Shown: positions 1 to 7,332, counted from the stretch's first letter. The stretch: 12,800 nucleotides of DNA from Alphaproteobacteria bacterium (GCA_018828205.1 JAHJWA010000133.1:1-12800); one strand, 5' to 3'. Notes: a model not told the origin generated them from the sequence alone. Program-made: numbers and translations.

Positions 1-65
1 TACCCGGCATCGCGCAGCAGGTTCATGACCTCCATGAACTGCCCGTATTCAATGGCCTTGTCGTC
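1..65 (-). pseudogene. ExbD/TolR-like C-terminal fragment, abruptly joined to DUF885
   Basis: Read on the - strand from 65 down to 1, the frame gives DDKAIEYGQFMEVMN followed by LLRDAGY. This pattern (charged residue, YG, then xVM, then AG plus aromatic) is the periplasmic C-terminal region of ExbD/TolR proteins, which work with ExbB/TolQ to pass proton-motive force to TonB or Tol. Going toward the ExbD N-terminus (increasing coordinates), the same frame stays open to about 182, but it no longer looks like ExbD and instead runs antisense to DUF885. The similarity therefore stops at about base 63-66. Only ~21 residues are visible and the rest would lie left of the window. The match is from memory of the family pattern, not from an alignment. 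Confidence 0.45.
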
Positions 66-354
66 CAAGGGCTGGACCCGCGAGCAGGCGATCGATTTCA
101 TGCTCGAGAACTCGGGCATGACCCGCGCCGAGGTGGTGGCCGAGGTCGAGCGCTATATCGCCATCCCCAGCCAGGCGCTGGCCTACAAGGTCGGCGCGCT
201 CAAGATCCAGGAACTGCGCCAGCGGGCCGAGCAGCGGATGGGTGAGGATTTCGACATCAAGGCCTTCCACGCGCAGGTGCTGAACACCGGCGGTCTGCCG
301 TTGCCGGTGCTGGAAGCGAAGATCGACCGCTGGATCGCGGCGGGCGGAGCCTGA
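1..354 (+). CDS. DUF885 family protein, C-terminal fragment (5' end outside window or lost)
   Basis: The + strand frame is open from base 1 to the TGA at 352-354. From about base 64 the product reads KGWTREQAIDFMLENSGM, then a helix-rich tail with AIPSQALAYKVGALKI and a final LPLPVLEAKIDRWI. That is the usual C-terminal end of DUF885 proteins, a family of predicted zinc-dependent peptidase-like proteins, often exported. The zinc-binding HExxH motif would lie upstream and is not in the window. The first ~21 codons do not resemble DUF885: on the opposite strand they encode an ExbD-like segment. The recognisable gene is therefore only about 97 codons long and begins at a junction near 60-66. An ATG at 25 opens a 109-codon frame, but it lies inside the foreign segment and has no convincing ribosome binding site. 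The piece may be the tail of a full gene joined by misassembly, or a truncated remnant. Family assignment is good; status as an intact gene is doubtful. Confidence 0.7.
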   Translation, partial: YPASRSRFMTSMNCPYSMALSSKGWTREQAIDFMLENSGMTRAEVVAEVERYIAIPSQALAYKVGALKIQELRQRAEQRMGEDFDIKAFHAQVLNTGGLPLPVLEAKIDRWIAAGGA

Positions 355-433
355 GTCCGAACCCGCGCTCGGCCGATGCCGGGCGCGGGGCCGGGCGCGG
401 GGCCGGGCGCGGGGCCGTGGGCAGGAAGCGCCC
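355..433. repeat. Convergent intergenic spacer with three perfect 12-bp GC repeats
   Basis: Between the converging DUF885 and ugd stop codons, the unit CCGGGCGCGGGG occurs three times in perfect tandem at 379-390, 391-402 and 403-414, followed by a partial copy. A GGGCGC at 405-410 can pair with GCGCCC at 428-433, so a hairpin is possible. There is no T-tract on either strand, so a rho-independent terminator cannot be claimed. Nothing else is seen in the spacer. Confidence 0.7.
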
Positions 434-1744
434 TTAGCTGCGCCCGACGCTCACATAGTCGAAACCGCGCGCGCGGACGTCCTCGGGGCGGTAGATGTTG
501 CGCAGATCGACCAGCACCGGCGCCTTGGTGAGCTGCTTCACCCGGTCGAGGTCGAGCGCGCGGAACGCGTCCCATTCGGTGACGATGGCGACGGCATCGG
601 CGCCCTCGATCGCGGCGTAGGGATCCTGGCACATCGTCACCAGCGGCATCAGCGGGGCGGCGATCTCCATGCCTTCGGGATCGTAGGCGAAGACCTCGAC
701 CCCGGCATCGGTGAGCGTCTGCGCCACCGCGATCGCGGGCGAATCGCGCATGTCGTCGGTGTTGGGCTTGAAGGTCAGCCCGAGCAACGCGACCTTCTTG
801 CCGCGCGCGGTTTCCTTGCCGCCCAGCGCCTCGAGCACCTTGCGGCCCATCGCGCGCTTGCGGCTGTCGTTGGCCTCGACCACCGCGGCGACGATCCGCA
901 CCGGGCTGTCGTAATCCTCGGCGGTCTTGAGCAGCGCGAGCGTGTCCTTGGGAAAGCACGAGCCGCCATAGCCGGGGCCGGCGTGGAGGAATTTCGAGCC
1001 GATGCGGTTGTCCATGCCGATCCCGCGCGCCACGTCCTGGACGTCCGCGCCGACGCGCTCGCACAGATCGGCCATCTCGTTGATGAAGGTGATCTTGGTC
1101 GCGAGGAAGGCGTTGGCGGCGTATTTGATCAGCTCGCTGGTGCGCCGCCCGGTGAACAGGATCGGCGATTCGTTGAGGAACAGCGGGCGGTAGACCTCGC
1201 GCATCACCTCGCGGCCGAACTCGTCCTGCGCCCCGATGACGATCCGGTCGGGACGTTTGAAATCGCCGATCGCGGCGCCTTCGCGCAGGAATTCGGGGTT
1301 GGAGACCACGGCGAAGCGGTGGGTCGTGCCGCTTTCGGCGAGGATGCGCTCGACCTCGTCGCCGGTCCCCACGGGGACGGTCGATTTGGTGACCACCACC
1401 GCGTCGTTGGAGAGGCTCGCGCCGATTTCCTCGGCGACCGCATAGACGAAGGAGAGGTCGGCATGGCCGTCGCCGCGGCGGCTCGGCGTGCCCACCGCGA
1501 TGAAGATTGCATCGGCGCCGGCGATGCCCTCGGCCAGATCGGTGGTGAAGCTCAGCCGTCCGGCCCCGACGTTGCTTTCGACCAGCTTGTCGAGCCCGGG
1601 CTCATAGATCGGCATCACGCCCTCGCGCAGCCGCGCGATCTTGGCCTCGTCCTTGTCGATGCAGACCACCTCGTGGCCGAAATCGGCAAAGCAGGCGCCC
1701 GAGACCAGCCCGACATAGCCCGAGCCTACCATTGCGATCTTCAT
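434..1744 (-). CDS. ugd: UDP-glucose 6-dehydrogenase
   Basis: This 436-residue enzyme oxidises UDP-glucose to UDP-glucuronate with two NAD+, supplying precursor for acidic exopolysaccharide or other envelope glycans in the cytoplasm. The N-terminus has the Rossmann NAD-binding motif GSGYVG (residues 7-12), with acidic D30 ending the second strand. IYEPGL is at 46-51, KSTVPVGT at 120-127, NPEFLREG at 149-156 and a helix containing KYAANAFLATK at 207-217. The catalytic loop GYGGSCFPKD carries the nucleophile Cys263. The C-terminal domain begins around LLGLTFKPNTDDMRDSP. Length and motif order fit the bacterial UDPG/GDP-mannose dehydrogenase family. The ATG at 1744-1742 overlaps the stop of the upstream phosphatase by 4 bp (ATGA), and a GGGGG run about 7 nt upstream can act as ribosome binding site. 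The pair looks translationally coupled. The frame also continues open upstream across the phosphatase gene, but that part is out of frame with it and is not coding. Confidence 0.96.
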   Translation of the reverse strand: MKIAMVGSGYVGLVSGACFADFGHEVVCIDKDEAKIARLREGVMPIYEPGLDKLVESNVGAGRLSFTTDLAEGIAGADAIFIAVGTPSRRGDGHADLSFVYAVAEEIGASLSNDAVVVTKSTVPVGTGDEVERILAESGTTHRFAVVSNPEFLREGAAIGDFKRPDRIVIGAQDEFGREVMREVYRPLFLNESPILFTGRRTSELIKYAANAFLATKITFINEMADLCERVGADVQDVARGIGMDNRIGSKFLHAGPGYGGSCFPKDTLALLKTAEDYDSPVRIVAAVVEANDSRKRAMGRKVLEALGGKETARGKKVALLGLTFKPNTDDMRDSPAIAVAQTLTDAGVEVFAYDPEGMEIAAPLMPLVTMCQDPYAAIEGADAVAIVTEWDAFRALDLDRVKQLTKAPVLVDLRNIYRPEDVRARGFDYVSVGRS

Positions 1745-2547
1745 GTGATGCCCCCGGTGTGACGGATTGCGATCGTGCCGTCGGTGTCGACTGCCTGGAT
1801 ATAGCGCTGCTGCGTTCCGTCCAGCACCAGCGCGGTCAAAACTCCGGTGCGGAAGGCGCCGGTGTCGATGCCGATGCGATGGCCGCGATCCTCGATATCC
1901 TCGAAGATGGTGTGGCCGTGGACGATGACGTGGCTGAGCGGATCGGCGTGGCGCAGGAAGCGCTCGCGGATCCACAACAGGTCGCTGCGGCTCTGGTCGT
2001 CGATGGCGCGCGAAGGGTCGACGCCTGCATGGACGAAGACATAGTCCCCCGCGATCACCATGTCGTCGAAGGACTGGAGGAAGGCGCGGTGCTCGCGCGG
2101 GATGAGGCGCTTCATCTCGTCGCGCAATTCGCCCAGCGTCAGCGCGTCGAGTTCCTTGCGCGAGATGCCGTAGCTCATGATGGTCTCGCGGCCGCCATGC
2201 TTGAGGAAGTGGCGCAGCACGTCCTTGTCCTCGAAGCTCTCGAGGAACATTTCCTCGTGATTGCCGGCCAGACAGCGCAGCGGCCGCATGCCCTGCCATT
2301 CGCGCGCCGCGGCGATGACGCCGGCGCTCTGGGGGCCGCGATCGACCAGATCGCCCAGCAGGACCACCGTCGAGCTGGCTTGCGGCGAGGCGCGATCGTC
2401 CTCCTCGATGGCTTGCCGGAGCGCATCGAACAGGTCGAGCCGGCCATGGACGTCGCCCACGACGTAATAGCGCTCGCCCTCGGGCACCGCGGGGAGCTGG
2501 GCCGGGGCCTTGGACCGGCGGAATATCTGGAGGATGGAGTTGAGCAT
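1741..2547 (-). CDS. PPP-family metallophosphatase (serine/threonine phosphatase or ApaH-like)
   Basis: This 268-residue cytoplasmic protein has all the metal-binding signatures of the PPP calcineurin-like superfamily in order: GDVHGR (31-36), GDLVDRG (65-71), GNHEE (95-99), FVHAGV (171-176) and VHGHT (209-213). Such proteins dephosphorylate Ser/Thr/Tyr residues (PrpA/PphA type) or cleave diadenosine tetraphosphate (ApaH type); sequence alone does not decide here. The short N-terminus MLNSILQIFRR is basic and amphipathic. The ATG at 2547-2545 is chosen because it precedes this head and gives the expected family length. The frame continues open to 3609, but only by running antisense through the porin gene. 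It is the first gene of a unit with ugd (4-bp ATGA overlap), so it may act on the dehydrogenase or on the same polysaccharide pathway; that is inference. Ribosome binding site is weak. Confidence 0.9.
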   Translation of the reverse strand: MLNSILQIFRRSKAPAQLPAVPEGERYYVVGDVHGRLDLFDALRQAIEEDDRASPQASSTVVLLGDLVDRGPQSAGVIAAAREWQGMRPLRCLAGNHEEMFLESFEDKDVLRHFLKHGGRETIMSYGISRKELDALTLGELRDEMKRLIPREHRAFLQSFDDMVIAGDYVFVHAGVDPSRAIDDQSRSDLLWIRERFLRHADPLSHVIVHGHTIFEDIEDRGHRIGIDTGAFRTGVLTALVLDGTQQRYIQAVDTDGTIAIRHTGGIT

Positions 2548-2823
2548 GGTGTTCTGGTTGCGCCGAAAGCCGGCGCTGGAAGCCGCATAGGCGCGCGCGC
2601 GGTCGCGGGCAACTGTGCGATGGTTCGGGTGGGGAATGCCAGAGCGGCGGTTGTTGCAGGAAAGCCACGCTGTTGATCGCCGCTTGTCATGATTGCGGAT
2701 GAAACTTGCTTTGTCGGCAGGATTTGTGAAATATGGTTGCGAACACGTTGAGGAACCCGCCGAGAAAATCAGGGCCCGACGCGTTTGCAGGTGGGACGAA
2801 GCGACAACCATCAGGAGTCTGTC
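2548..2823. promoter_or_regulatory. Divergent intergenic region between phosphatase and porin genes
   Basis: This 276-bp region separates the starts of two divergent genes and should hold promoters for both. It is less GC-rich in its middle (about 2690-2760). For the rightward porin gene, TTGCTT (2706-2711) with a 17-nt gap to AAATAT (2729-2734) is the best -35/-10 pair I can find, but it is a poor match. AGGAG at 2813-2817 is a strong ribosome binding site 6 nt before the porin ATG. I see no clear leftward promoter and no convincing small gene. Confidence 0.4.
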
Positions 2824-3591
2824 ATGCTCACGTCCTCGCGCGGCCTCGCCGCTACGCTCGTCTTGGCGAGTTTTTCTCTTGCAACCCCTGCCTTCGCGCA
2901 GGTCGTCAATCCGGTCGACGAAGTCGAGGAAGACACCCAGGGTCCGATCACGATCTCGGGCAATGTCGCGCTTACGAGCGAATACCGCTTCCGAGGTGTA
3001 GACCTGTCGGGTGGCGAGATCGCCATCCAGGGCGGTTTCGATCTGGCGACCAATTCGGGCTTCTACGTCGGCACTTGGGCGTCGTCGCTCGACGAGACCA
3101 CGGTCGGCTACGGTTCGACCGAACTCGATGTCTACGGCGGCTGGAGCGGAGAATTCGCCAGCGGTCTTTCCGCCGATGTCGGGGTGATCGGCTATCTCTA
3201 CCCCGATGCCGGTCCGGGCGATTTCGACTACATCGAGGTCTATGGCTCGGTCGGCTTCGCGCTCGGCCCCGCCGAAGCCACCGTCGGGGTCGCCTATGCG
3301 CCCGAACAGGACTCGCTGGGCGGAACCGACAATTTCTACGTCTATACCGATCTCGGAGTGGGCCTGCCCGGCACCCCGATCAGCCTGACCGGCCATGTGG
3401 GCTATACCGATGGCTTTCTCACCTACACCAGCGACAGCAAGGCCTTCGACTGGTCCATCGGTGCGGAAGCGGAGATCTACGGGCCGCTGTCGCTCAGCGC
3501 CGCCTATGTCGGCGCCGAGGGCGATATTCCGCCCGGCGCCTACGATTTCGTCGACGATGCTTTCGTGGTGACGCTCAGCGCCAGCTTCTGA
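2824..3591 (+). CDS. TorF/TIGR02001-type putative outer-membrane porin
   Basis: This 255-residue exported protein has a signal peptide: a short basic N-terminus (MLTSSRG), a hydrophobic core at about 8-21, and a likely cleavage after AFA (residue 25). The mature part matches the TIGR02001 (Gcw_chp) family of small predicted outer-membrane beta-barrels, with TSEYRFRGVDLSGGEIAIQG near its start. The rest is alternating aromatic/small-residue strands separated by acidic loops, ending in phenylalanine (SASF), the usual recognition signal for barrel insertion. No substrate can be named; some relatives are annotated as putative porins only. An in-frame GTG/ATG further upstream (from 2785) is rejected, since AGGAG sits 6 nt before the ATG at 2824 and the signal peptide begins there. 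It appears monocistronic, with its own terminator just downstream. Confidence 0.88.
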   Translation: MLTSSRGLAATLVLASFSLATPAFAQVVNPVDEVEEDTQGPITISGNVALTSEYRFRGVDLSGGEIAIQGGFDLATNSGFYVGTWASSLDETTVGYGSTELDVYGGWSGEFASGLSADVGVIGYLYPDAGPGDFDYIEVYGSVGFALGPAEATVGVAYAPEQDSLGGTDNFYVYTDLGVGLPGTPISLTGHVGYTDGFLTYTSDSKAFDWSIGAEAEIYGPLSLSAAYVGAEGDIPPGAYDFVDDAFVVTLSASF

Positions 3592-3610
3592 ATCCGGTCG
3601 TCGATCCAAG

Positions 3611-3640
3611 CGGGGGCGGGCACCGTACCGCCCCCGTTTC
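3611..3640 (+). terminator. Rho-independent terminator after the porin gene
   Basis: CGGGGGCGG (3611-3619) pairs perfectly with CCGCCCCCG (3628-3636), giving a 9-bp all-GC stem with an 8-nt loop, followed by TTT at 3637-3639. It lies 20 bp after the porin stop. The T-tract is short but the stem is strong. Confidence 0.8.
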
Positions 3641-3843
3641 TGCGCCTTCGGTCACGGTTTTCGACCGCATTGCGGCCATGCGCCGCTAATCATAATTGCC
3701 GAACGACAGGCTATTAGGTCCGAACCGGACCAGGTTCTTTCGTCAGCAAGGCGAGTTCACCTCGTCGCAGGCCGTATCAATCGCATCCGAAATCATTGCA
3801 AGTAATCGGAAGCGAATATACATGAGCTGCGGGGGGATTCGTG
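3641..3843 (+). promoter_or_regulatory. Upstream region of the glycosyltransferase pair, with candidate promoter
   Basis: This roughly 200-bp stretch is clearly less GC-rich than its neighbours. TTGCAA (3796-3801) and TATACA (3817-3822) form a possible sigma-70 pair, though the 15-nt spacing is short. GGGGGG at 3831-3836 is the ribosome binding site. A small inverted repeat, GGTCCG (3717-3722) with CGGACC (3726-3731), lies further upstream. No gene is seen here. Confidence 0.35.
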
Positions 3844-5247
3844 ATGGGGTTACTGCCTCACCTCACTGCTGCCGAATGGCTTGCGCTGATCCAGCACGAG
3901 CTGTTCCTTTTCGCGACTTTCTTTTTCATCCTCGGTGCGCTGGACGAACTGGCTGTCGACCTCGCTTATGCATGGCTGCGGTTCCGGGGGAAGGTCGCAA
4001 CCGGCCGCGTCGATGAAGCCGATCTGCGCGCGCGCCCGCTATCCGGGATCGCGGCGATCTTCGTGCCCGCCTGGGACGAGGCGCGGGTGATCCGGCCGAT
4101 GCTGATCCACGCCCTGCTGGCATGGCCGCAGGCCGAGGCGCAATTCTACATCGGCTGCTATCGCAACGACCCGGCAACCCTTCGCGAAGTCTCGATCGTC
4201 GCGCGGAGCGATTCGCGCGTCCATCTGGTGGTCCATGATTGCGATGGTCCGACCTGCAAGGCGGATTGCCTCAACGCGCTCTATTCCGCGCTGGTGGCGG
4301 GCGAAACGCGCAGCGGCCAGCGCGCGCGGATGGTTGTGCTTCACGACGCCGAGGACCTGGTCGACCCGGCCGGGCTCGCGGCGATGGATATCGCGCTCGA
4401 CCACGCCGAATTCATCCAGCTCCCCGTGCTTGCTCTGCCGCAGCCGGGCTCGCGTTTCGTCGGCAGCCATTATTGCGACGAATTCGCCGAAGCCCATGGC
4501 AAGGTGATGGTGGTGCGCAGCGCGCTGGGCGCGGGGATTCCGGGGGCGGGGGTGGGAAGCGCGGTCGAGCGCGATACGCTCGGGCGCCTGGCCGAGCTGG
4601 CGGGCGGCGGCCCTTTCGCCATAAAATCGCTGACCGAAGATTATGAGTTCGGCCTCAATGTCGCGGCGATCGGCGGTCGCGACCGCTTTCTGCGCCTGCG
4701 CACCCGGGAAGGGCGGCTGATCGCGACGCGCGCCTATTTTCCCTCGCGGATCGACACCGCAGTGCGGCAGAAGACGCGCTGGATCCACGGCATAGCGCTG
4801 CAGGGCTGGGACCGGCTGGGCTGGAGCGGCGGGATCCTGCGGATCTGGATGAAGCTGCGCGATCGACAGGGACCCTTCGCGGCGCTGCTGCTGGCGCTCG
4901 CCTATCTGCTGGTGCTGGGCTCGGGGCTGATCGCCATCGCGGGGTGGTTCGGCCTGTTCCTTCCCGCCAAGGCATCGCCGCTGCTCACCACGATGCTGGT
5001 GATCTGCGGTATCGCATTCGTCTGGCGCGCGCTGATCCGCGCGCTCTTCACCAGCCGCGAGTTCGGCTGGCGCGAGGGATTGTTCGCGATCCTGCGGATA
5101 CCGGTTTCGAACGGTATCGCGATCATGGCGGGGCGGCGGGCGCTGATGGCCTATGTGGCGACGCTGCGCGGTGCCGAAGCCAAATGGGACAAGACCGATC
5201 ACGACGACCATCCCGCCGGGCTGGTCCCGGATGCCGGGCGCGCATGA
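3844..5247 (+). CDS. NfrB-like inner-membrane family 2 glycosyltransferase
   Basis: This 467-residue membrane protein has an N-terminal hydrophobic segment (about 20-42) with the LDELAVDL stretch typical of NfrB-type proteins. A GT-A glycosyltransferase domain follows: FVPAWDEARVI (73-83), GPTCKADCLN (135-144), metal-binding HDAED (167-171), TEDYEFG (264-270) and RQKTRWIHG (308-316), a QxxRW-type acceptor/product motif. Two hydrophobic segments follow (about 343-365 and 376-400), consistent with a processive synthase that builds and exports a glycan. E. coli NfrB, the phage N4 adsorption factor, is longer and carries a C-terminal c-di-GMP-binding MshEN-type domain; that domain is absent here. 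Start: GTG at 3841 and ATG at 3844 are adjacent, and the GGGGGG at 3831-3836 is better spaced (7 nt) for the ATG. It overlaps the next gene by 4 bp (ATGA). The sugar substrate is unknown. Confidence 0.85.
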   Translation: MGLLPHLTAAEWLALIQHELFLFATFFFILGALDELAVDLAYAWLRFRGKVATGRVDEADLRARPLSGIAAIFVPAWDEARVIRPMLIHALLAWPQAEAQFYIGCYRNDPATLREVSIVARSDSRVHLVVHDCDGPTCKADCLNALYSALVAGETRSGQRARMVVLHDAEDLVDPAGLAAMDIALDHAEFIQLPVLALPQPGSRFVGSHYCDEFAEAHGKVMVVRSALGAGIPGAGVGSAVERDTLGRLAELAGGGPFAIKSLTEDYEFGLNVAAIGGRDRFLRLRTREGRLIATRAYFPSRIDTAVRQKTRWIHGIALQGWDRLGWSGGILRIWMKLRDRQGPFAALLLALAYLLVLGSGLIAIAGWFGLFLPAKASPLLTTMLVICGIAFVWRALIRALFTSREFGWREGLFAILRIPVSNGIAIMAGRRALMAYVATLRGAEAKWDKTDHDDHPAGLVPDAGRA

Positions 5248-6377
5248 TCGTTCGTCCGGCCCTCGGGTCCTTGCCGAACTCCCGTTCCTTCCGCGGTCAG
5301 CCCCTCGCGATCATGCTTGCGGTCTTCGCGCTCTGGATCGGCCTGCGCGCCAGCTTCTGGTCACCGCCGTTCGGCAGCAGCGAGCTCCTTGCGCCCCTCG
5401 GCGCTCTCGGAGAGAAGGTTCGCGAGCCGGGCGCCCCTGATCCCCTACCGCGACCGGACCCGCCGCTCCTCCAATGGTGGAGGGCCGGTCCCGGTCGTGC
5501 GGTCTTCGCCGGAAAAGCGTCCGCCGGCACCGCGGCGCGGGCCGCCGCACCGATCCGGCTGGACGTCTTGGCATCCGCGACCGGCGCATTGCAGGCGAGC
5601 GGACCCGCGCGGGTCGGGTCCTCCGGTTTGGTCGCTGTGCCCGGGCCCCCGGCGCTGCAATCCAATCAGACCATTCCCGACGGCGCCGCTTTCTCGCTTC
5701 CGCCTGGTCCCGAGCGCGCCAGCGACGCCCGCCGCCTTGCGACAGACGGCTGGCTGTTTCTGCGCGACGGGGGCGCGGGCAAGGGCGCAGAAGCGCCGTT
5801 CGCGCCCACCTATGGCAAGAGCCAGTTCGGCGCCGTGCTGCGCTACGAACTCGAGCCGCGCGGCGCGACTCTGCCGCAGGCCTATCTTCGCGTTACCGGG
5901 GCGATCGATTCGCCCGAGGCGGATCTCGCCGCCGGGATCAGCATCAAGCCGGTTCCGGCCCTGCCGCTTCGCGTGCATGGCGAGGTCCGGCTGTCCCGGC
6001 TCGGCGACCGGACCGAAGTGCGCCCCTCCGCCTTCGCGACCGCCGGCGTCGACGAAGCCCTGCCGCTTGGCACGAGGGTTCGCGGCTATGCCCAGGCGGG
6101 CTATGTCGGCGGCGAATTCGCCACCGGTTTCGCCGACGGCAGCCTGGTGGTCGAACGCGAGGCGAAGCGCTTCGCGCGCGGGGCTCTGGCGCTGGGGGTC
6201 GGGGCATGGGGCGGCGCGCAAGAGGGGACCGGGCGGCTCGATGCGGGACCGACCGCCAGCGTCGATATGCGGCTGGGCAAGGGCAGGGCGCGGCTGGCGG
6301 CCGACTATCGCTTCCGTCTCGCCGGCAACGCAGAACCGGCCTCCGGGGCGGCGCTGACGCTTTCGACCTCTTTCTGA
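5244..6377 (+). CDS. Putative outer-membrane partner of the glycosyltransferase (NfrA C-terminal-like)
   Basis: This is a 377-residue protein. A hydrophobic segment at about 20-36 (signal anchor or signal peptide) is followed by a Pro/Ala/Gly-rich stretch of about 110 residues. The C-terminal half looks like outer-membrane beta strands: WLFLRDG, SQFGAVLRYELEPRG, AYLRVTGA, ISIKPVPALPLRVHGEVR, RGYAQAGYVGGEF, ending LTLSTSF with a terminal phenylalanine. The strand pattern is reminiscent of the C-terminal domain of NfrA, the outer-membrane receptor and glycan exporter that partners NfrB. NfrA itself is much larger with TPR-like repeats, and none are seen here. The ATG at 5244 overlaps the glycosyltransferase stop (ATGA), which strongly suggests coupled synthesis and a shared task such as glycan export. 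Function is inferred from position and strand pattern; the family match is tentative. Confidence 0.72.
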   Translation: MIVRPALGSLPNSRSFRGQPLAIMLAVFALWIGLRASFWSPPFGSSELLAPLGALGEKVREPGAPDPLPRPDPPLLQWWRAGPGRAVFAGKASAGTAARAAAPIRLDVLASATGALQASGPARVGSSGLVAVPGPPALQSNQTIPDGAAFSLPPGPERASDARRLATDGWLFLRDGGAGKGAEAPFAPTYGKSQFGAVLRYELEPRGATLPQAYLRVTGAIDSPEADLAAGISIKPVPALPLRVHGEVRLSRLGDRTEVRPSAFATAGVDEALPLGTRVRGYAQAGYVGGEFATGFADGSLVVEREAKRFARGALALGVGAWGGAQEGTGRLDAGPTASVDMRLGKGRARLAADYRFRLAGNAEPASGAALTLSTSF

Positions 6378-6393
6378 GCCGTCGCGGCTTTTA
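6377..6393 (+). terminator. Possible short rho-independent terminator
   Basis: AGCCG (6377-6381) pairs with CGGCT (6385-6389) around a 3-nt loop, followed by a short T run (6389-6392). It begins at the last base of the preceding stop codon. The stem is only 5 bp, so termination may be partial and the following permease gene may share the transcript. Confidence 0.4.
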
Positions 6394-6423
6394 TCGGTGG
6401 GCGCGCTGGGATAGGGGCTGGAC

Positions 6424-7332
6424 ATGGACGTCTACCTGCCCATCGCGAACCTGTCCGTGAACGGGCTCTGGATCGTCGCGCTTGGCGGCGTGACGGGGCT
6501 GCTATCCGGTCTGTTCGGCGTCGGCGGCGGGTTTCTGACCACTCCCTTGCTGATCTTCTACGGCGTGCCCCCGACGGTTGCCGCCGCCTCGGCTTCGACC
6601 CAGGTCACGGGGGCCAGCGTTTCCGGCGTGTTCGCCCATTCCAAACGCGGCGGGGTCGATTACCGCATGGGCGGGGTGATGGTCGCCGGGGGAATGATCG
6701 GGGCGGGGATCGGCTCGCTGCTGTTCCGCTTCCTGCGCGCGATGGGCCAGATCGACGTGGTGATCAGCGCGCTCTACGTCATTCTGCTCGGTTCGATCGG
6801 ACTGATGATGGCGCGCGAGGCGGTCCAGGCGCTGCGCGGCAAATCCGCGGGTTCGGTCGCGAAGCGGCGGCGTCACCATCCGCTGGTCGCCTCGCTGCCG
6901 ATGCGCTGGCGCTTCTATCGCTCGGGTCTCTACATTTCGCCGCTGGCGCCGTTGATCCTGGGCGTGCTGGTCGGCATATTGACCATGCTGATGGGCGTGG
7001 GCGGCGGCTTCATCCTCGTGCCCGCCATGCTCTATATCCTGGGCATGAGCGCGAATGTCGTGGTCGGCACAAGCCTGTTCAACATCCTCTTCGTCACCAT
7101 CGCCACCACCATGATGCATTCGCTGACCACCCGCGCGGTCGATATCGTGCTGGTGGCGCTGCTGCTGGTCGGCTCGGTCACCGGGGCGCAGATGGGGACG
7201 CAGGTCGCCTCGCGGGTGAAGCCCGAGATCCTCCGGCTGATCCTGGCCTCGATCGTGCTCGCGATCGCCTTGCGGATGTTCTTCGGGCTCTTCGTCCGGC
7301 CCGACGAGATCTACACGATCGCGCCGCTGTGA
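6424..7332 (+). CDS. TauE/SafE family (sulfite exporter-like) permease
   Basis: This 302-residue, very hydrophobic inner-membrane protein belongs to the TauE/SafE (DUF81) family of anion or organosulfur transporters. It shows the family's internal duplication: FGVGGGFLTTP at 31-41 is echoed by GVGGGFILVP from residue 191, each followed by further membrane segments. A basic cytoplasmic loop (GKSAGSVAKRRRHH, around 140-155) joins the halves. AGGGG at 6413-6417 lies 6 nt before the ATG. The stop codon overlaps the GTG start of the next gene (GTGA), so the two are probably coupled. In alphaproteobacteria a TauE/SafE gene next to a TIGR02186 gene is a recurrent pair (recalled, not checked). The transported compound cannot be read from sequence: sulfite, sulfoacetate or taurine-derived products are family possibilities. 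Confidence 0.9.
   Translation: MDVYLPIANLSVNGLWIVALGGVTGLLSGLFGVGGGFLTTPLLIFYGVPPTVAAASASTQVTGASVSGVFAHSKRGGVDYRMGGVMVAGGMIGAGIGSLLFRFLRAMGQIDVVISALYVILLGSIGLMMAREAVQALRGKSAGSVAKRRRHHPLVASLPMRWRFYRSGLYISPLAPLILGVLVGILTMLMGVGGGFILVPAMLYILGMSANVVVGTSLFNILFVTIATTMMHSLTTRAVDIVLVALLLVGSVTGAQMGTQVASRVKPEILRLILASIVLAIALRMFFGLFVRPDEIYTIAPL

Noticed and set aside
1745..2668. Upstream extension of the ugd frame (open to 2668)
   Set aside because: It overlaps the phosphatase in another frame and is Arg/Pro-rich nonsense typical of high-GC shadows. The Rossmann motif begins right after the ATG at 1744.
1732..2676. A 314-codon + strand open frame across the phosphatase gene
   Set aside because: It is antisense to a gene with five intact metallophosphatase motifs and has no recognisable domain.
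1741..3609. A 622-codon open frame on the - strand that continues the phosphatase frame upstream
   Set aside because: It runs antisense through the porin gene and its promoter. The phosphatase family N-terminus starts at 2547, and the porin has a signal peptide and strong ribosome binding site on the other strand.
3641..3843. Riboswitch or small RNA in the AT-richer region before the glycosyltransferase
   Set aside because: Only one short inverted repeat (3717-3731) is visible and no known riboswitch core is recognisable.
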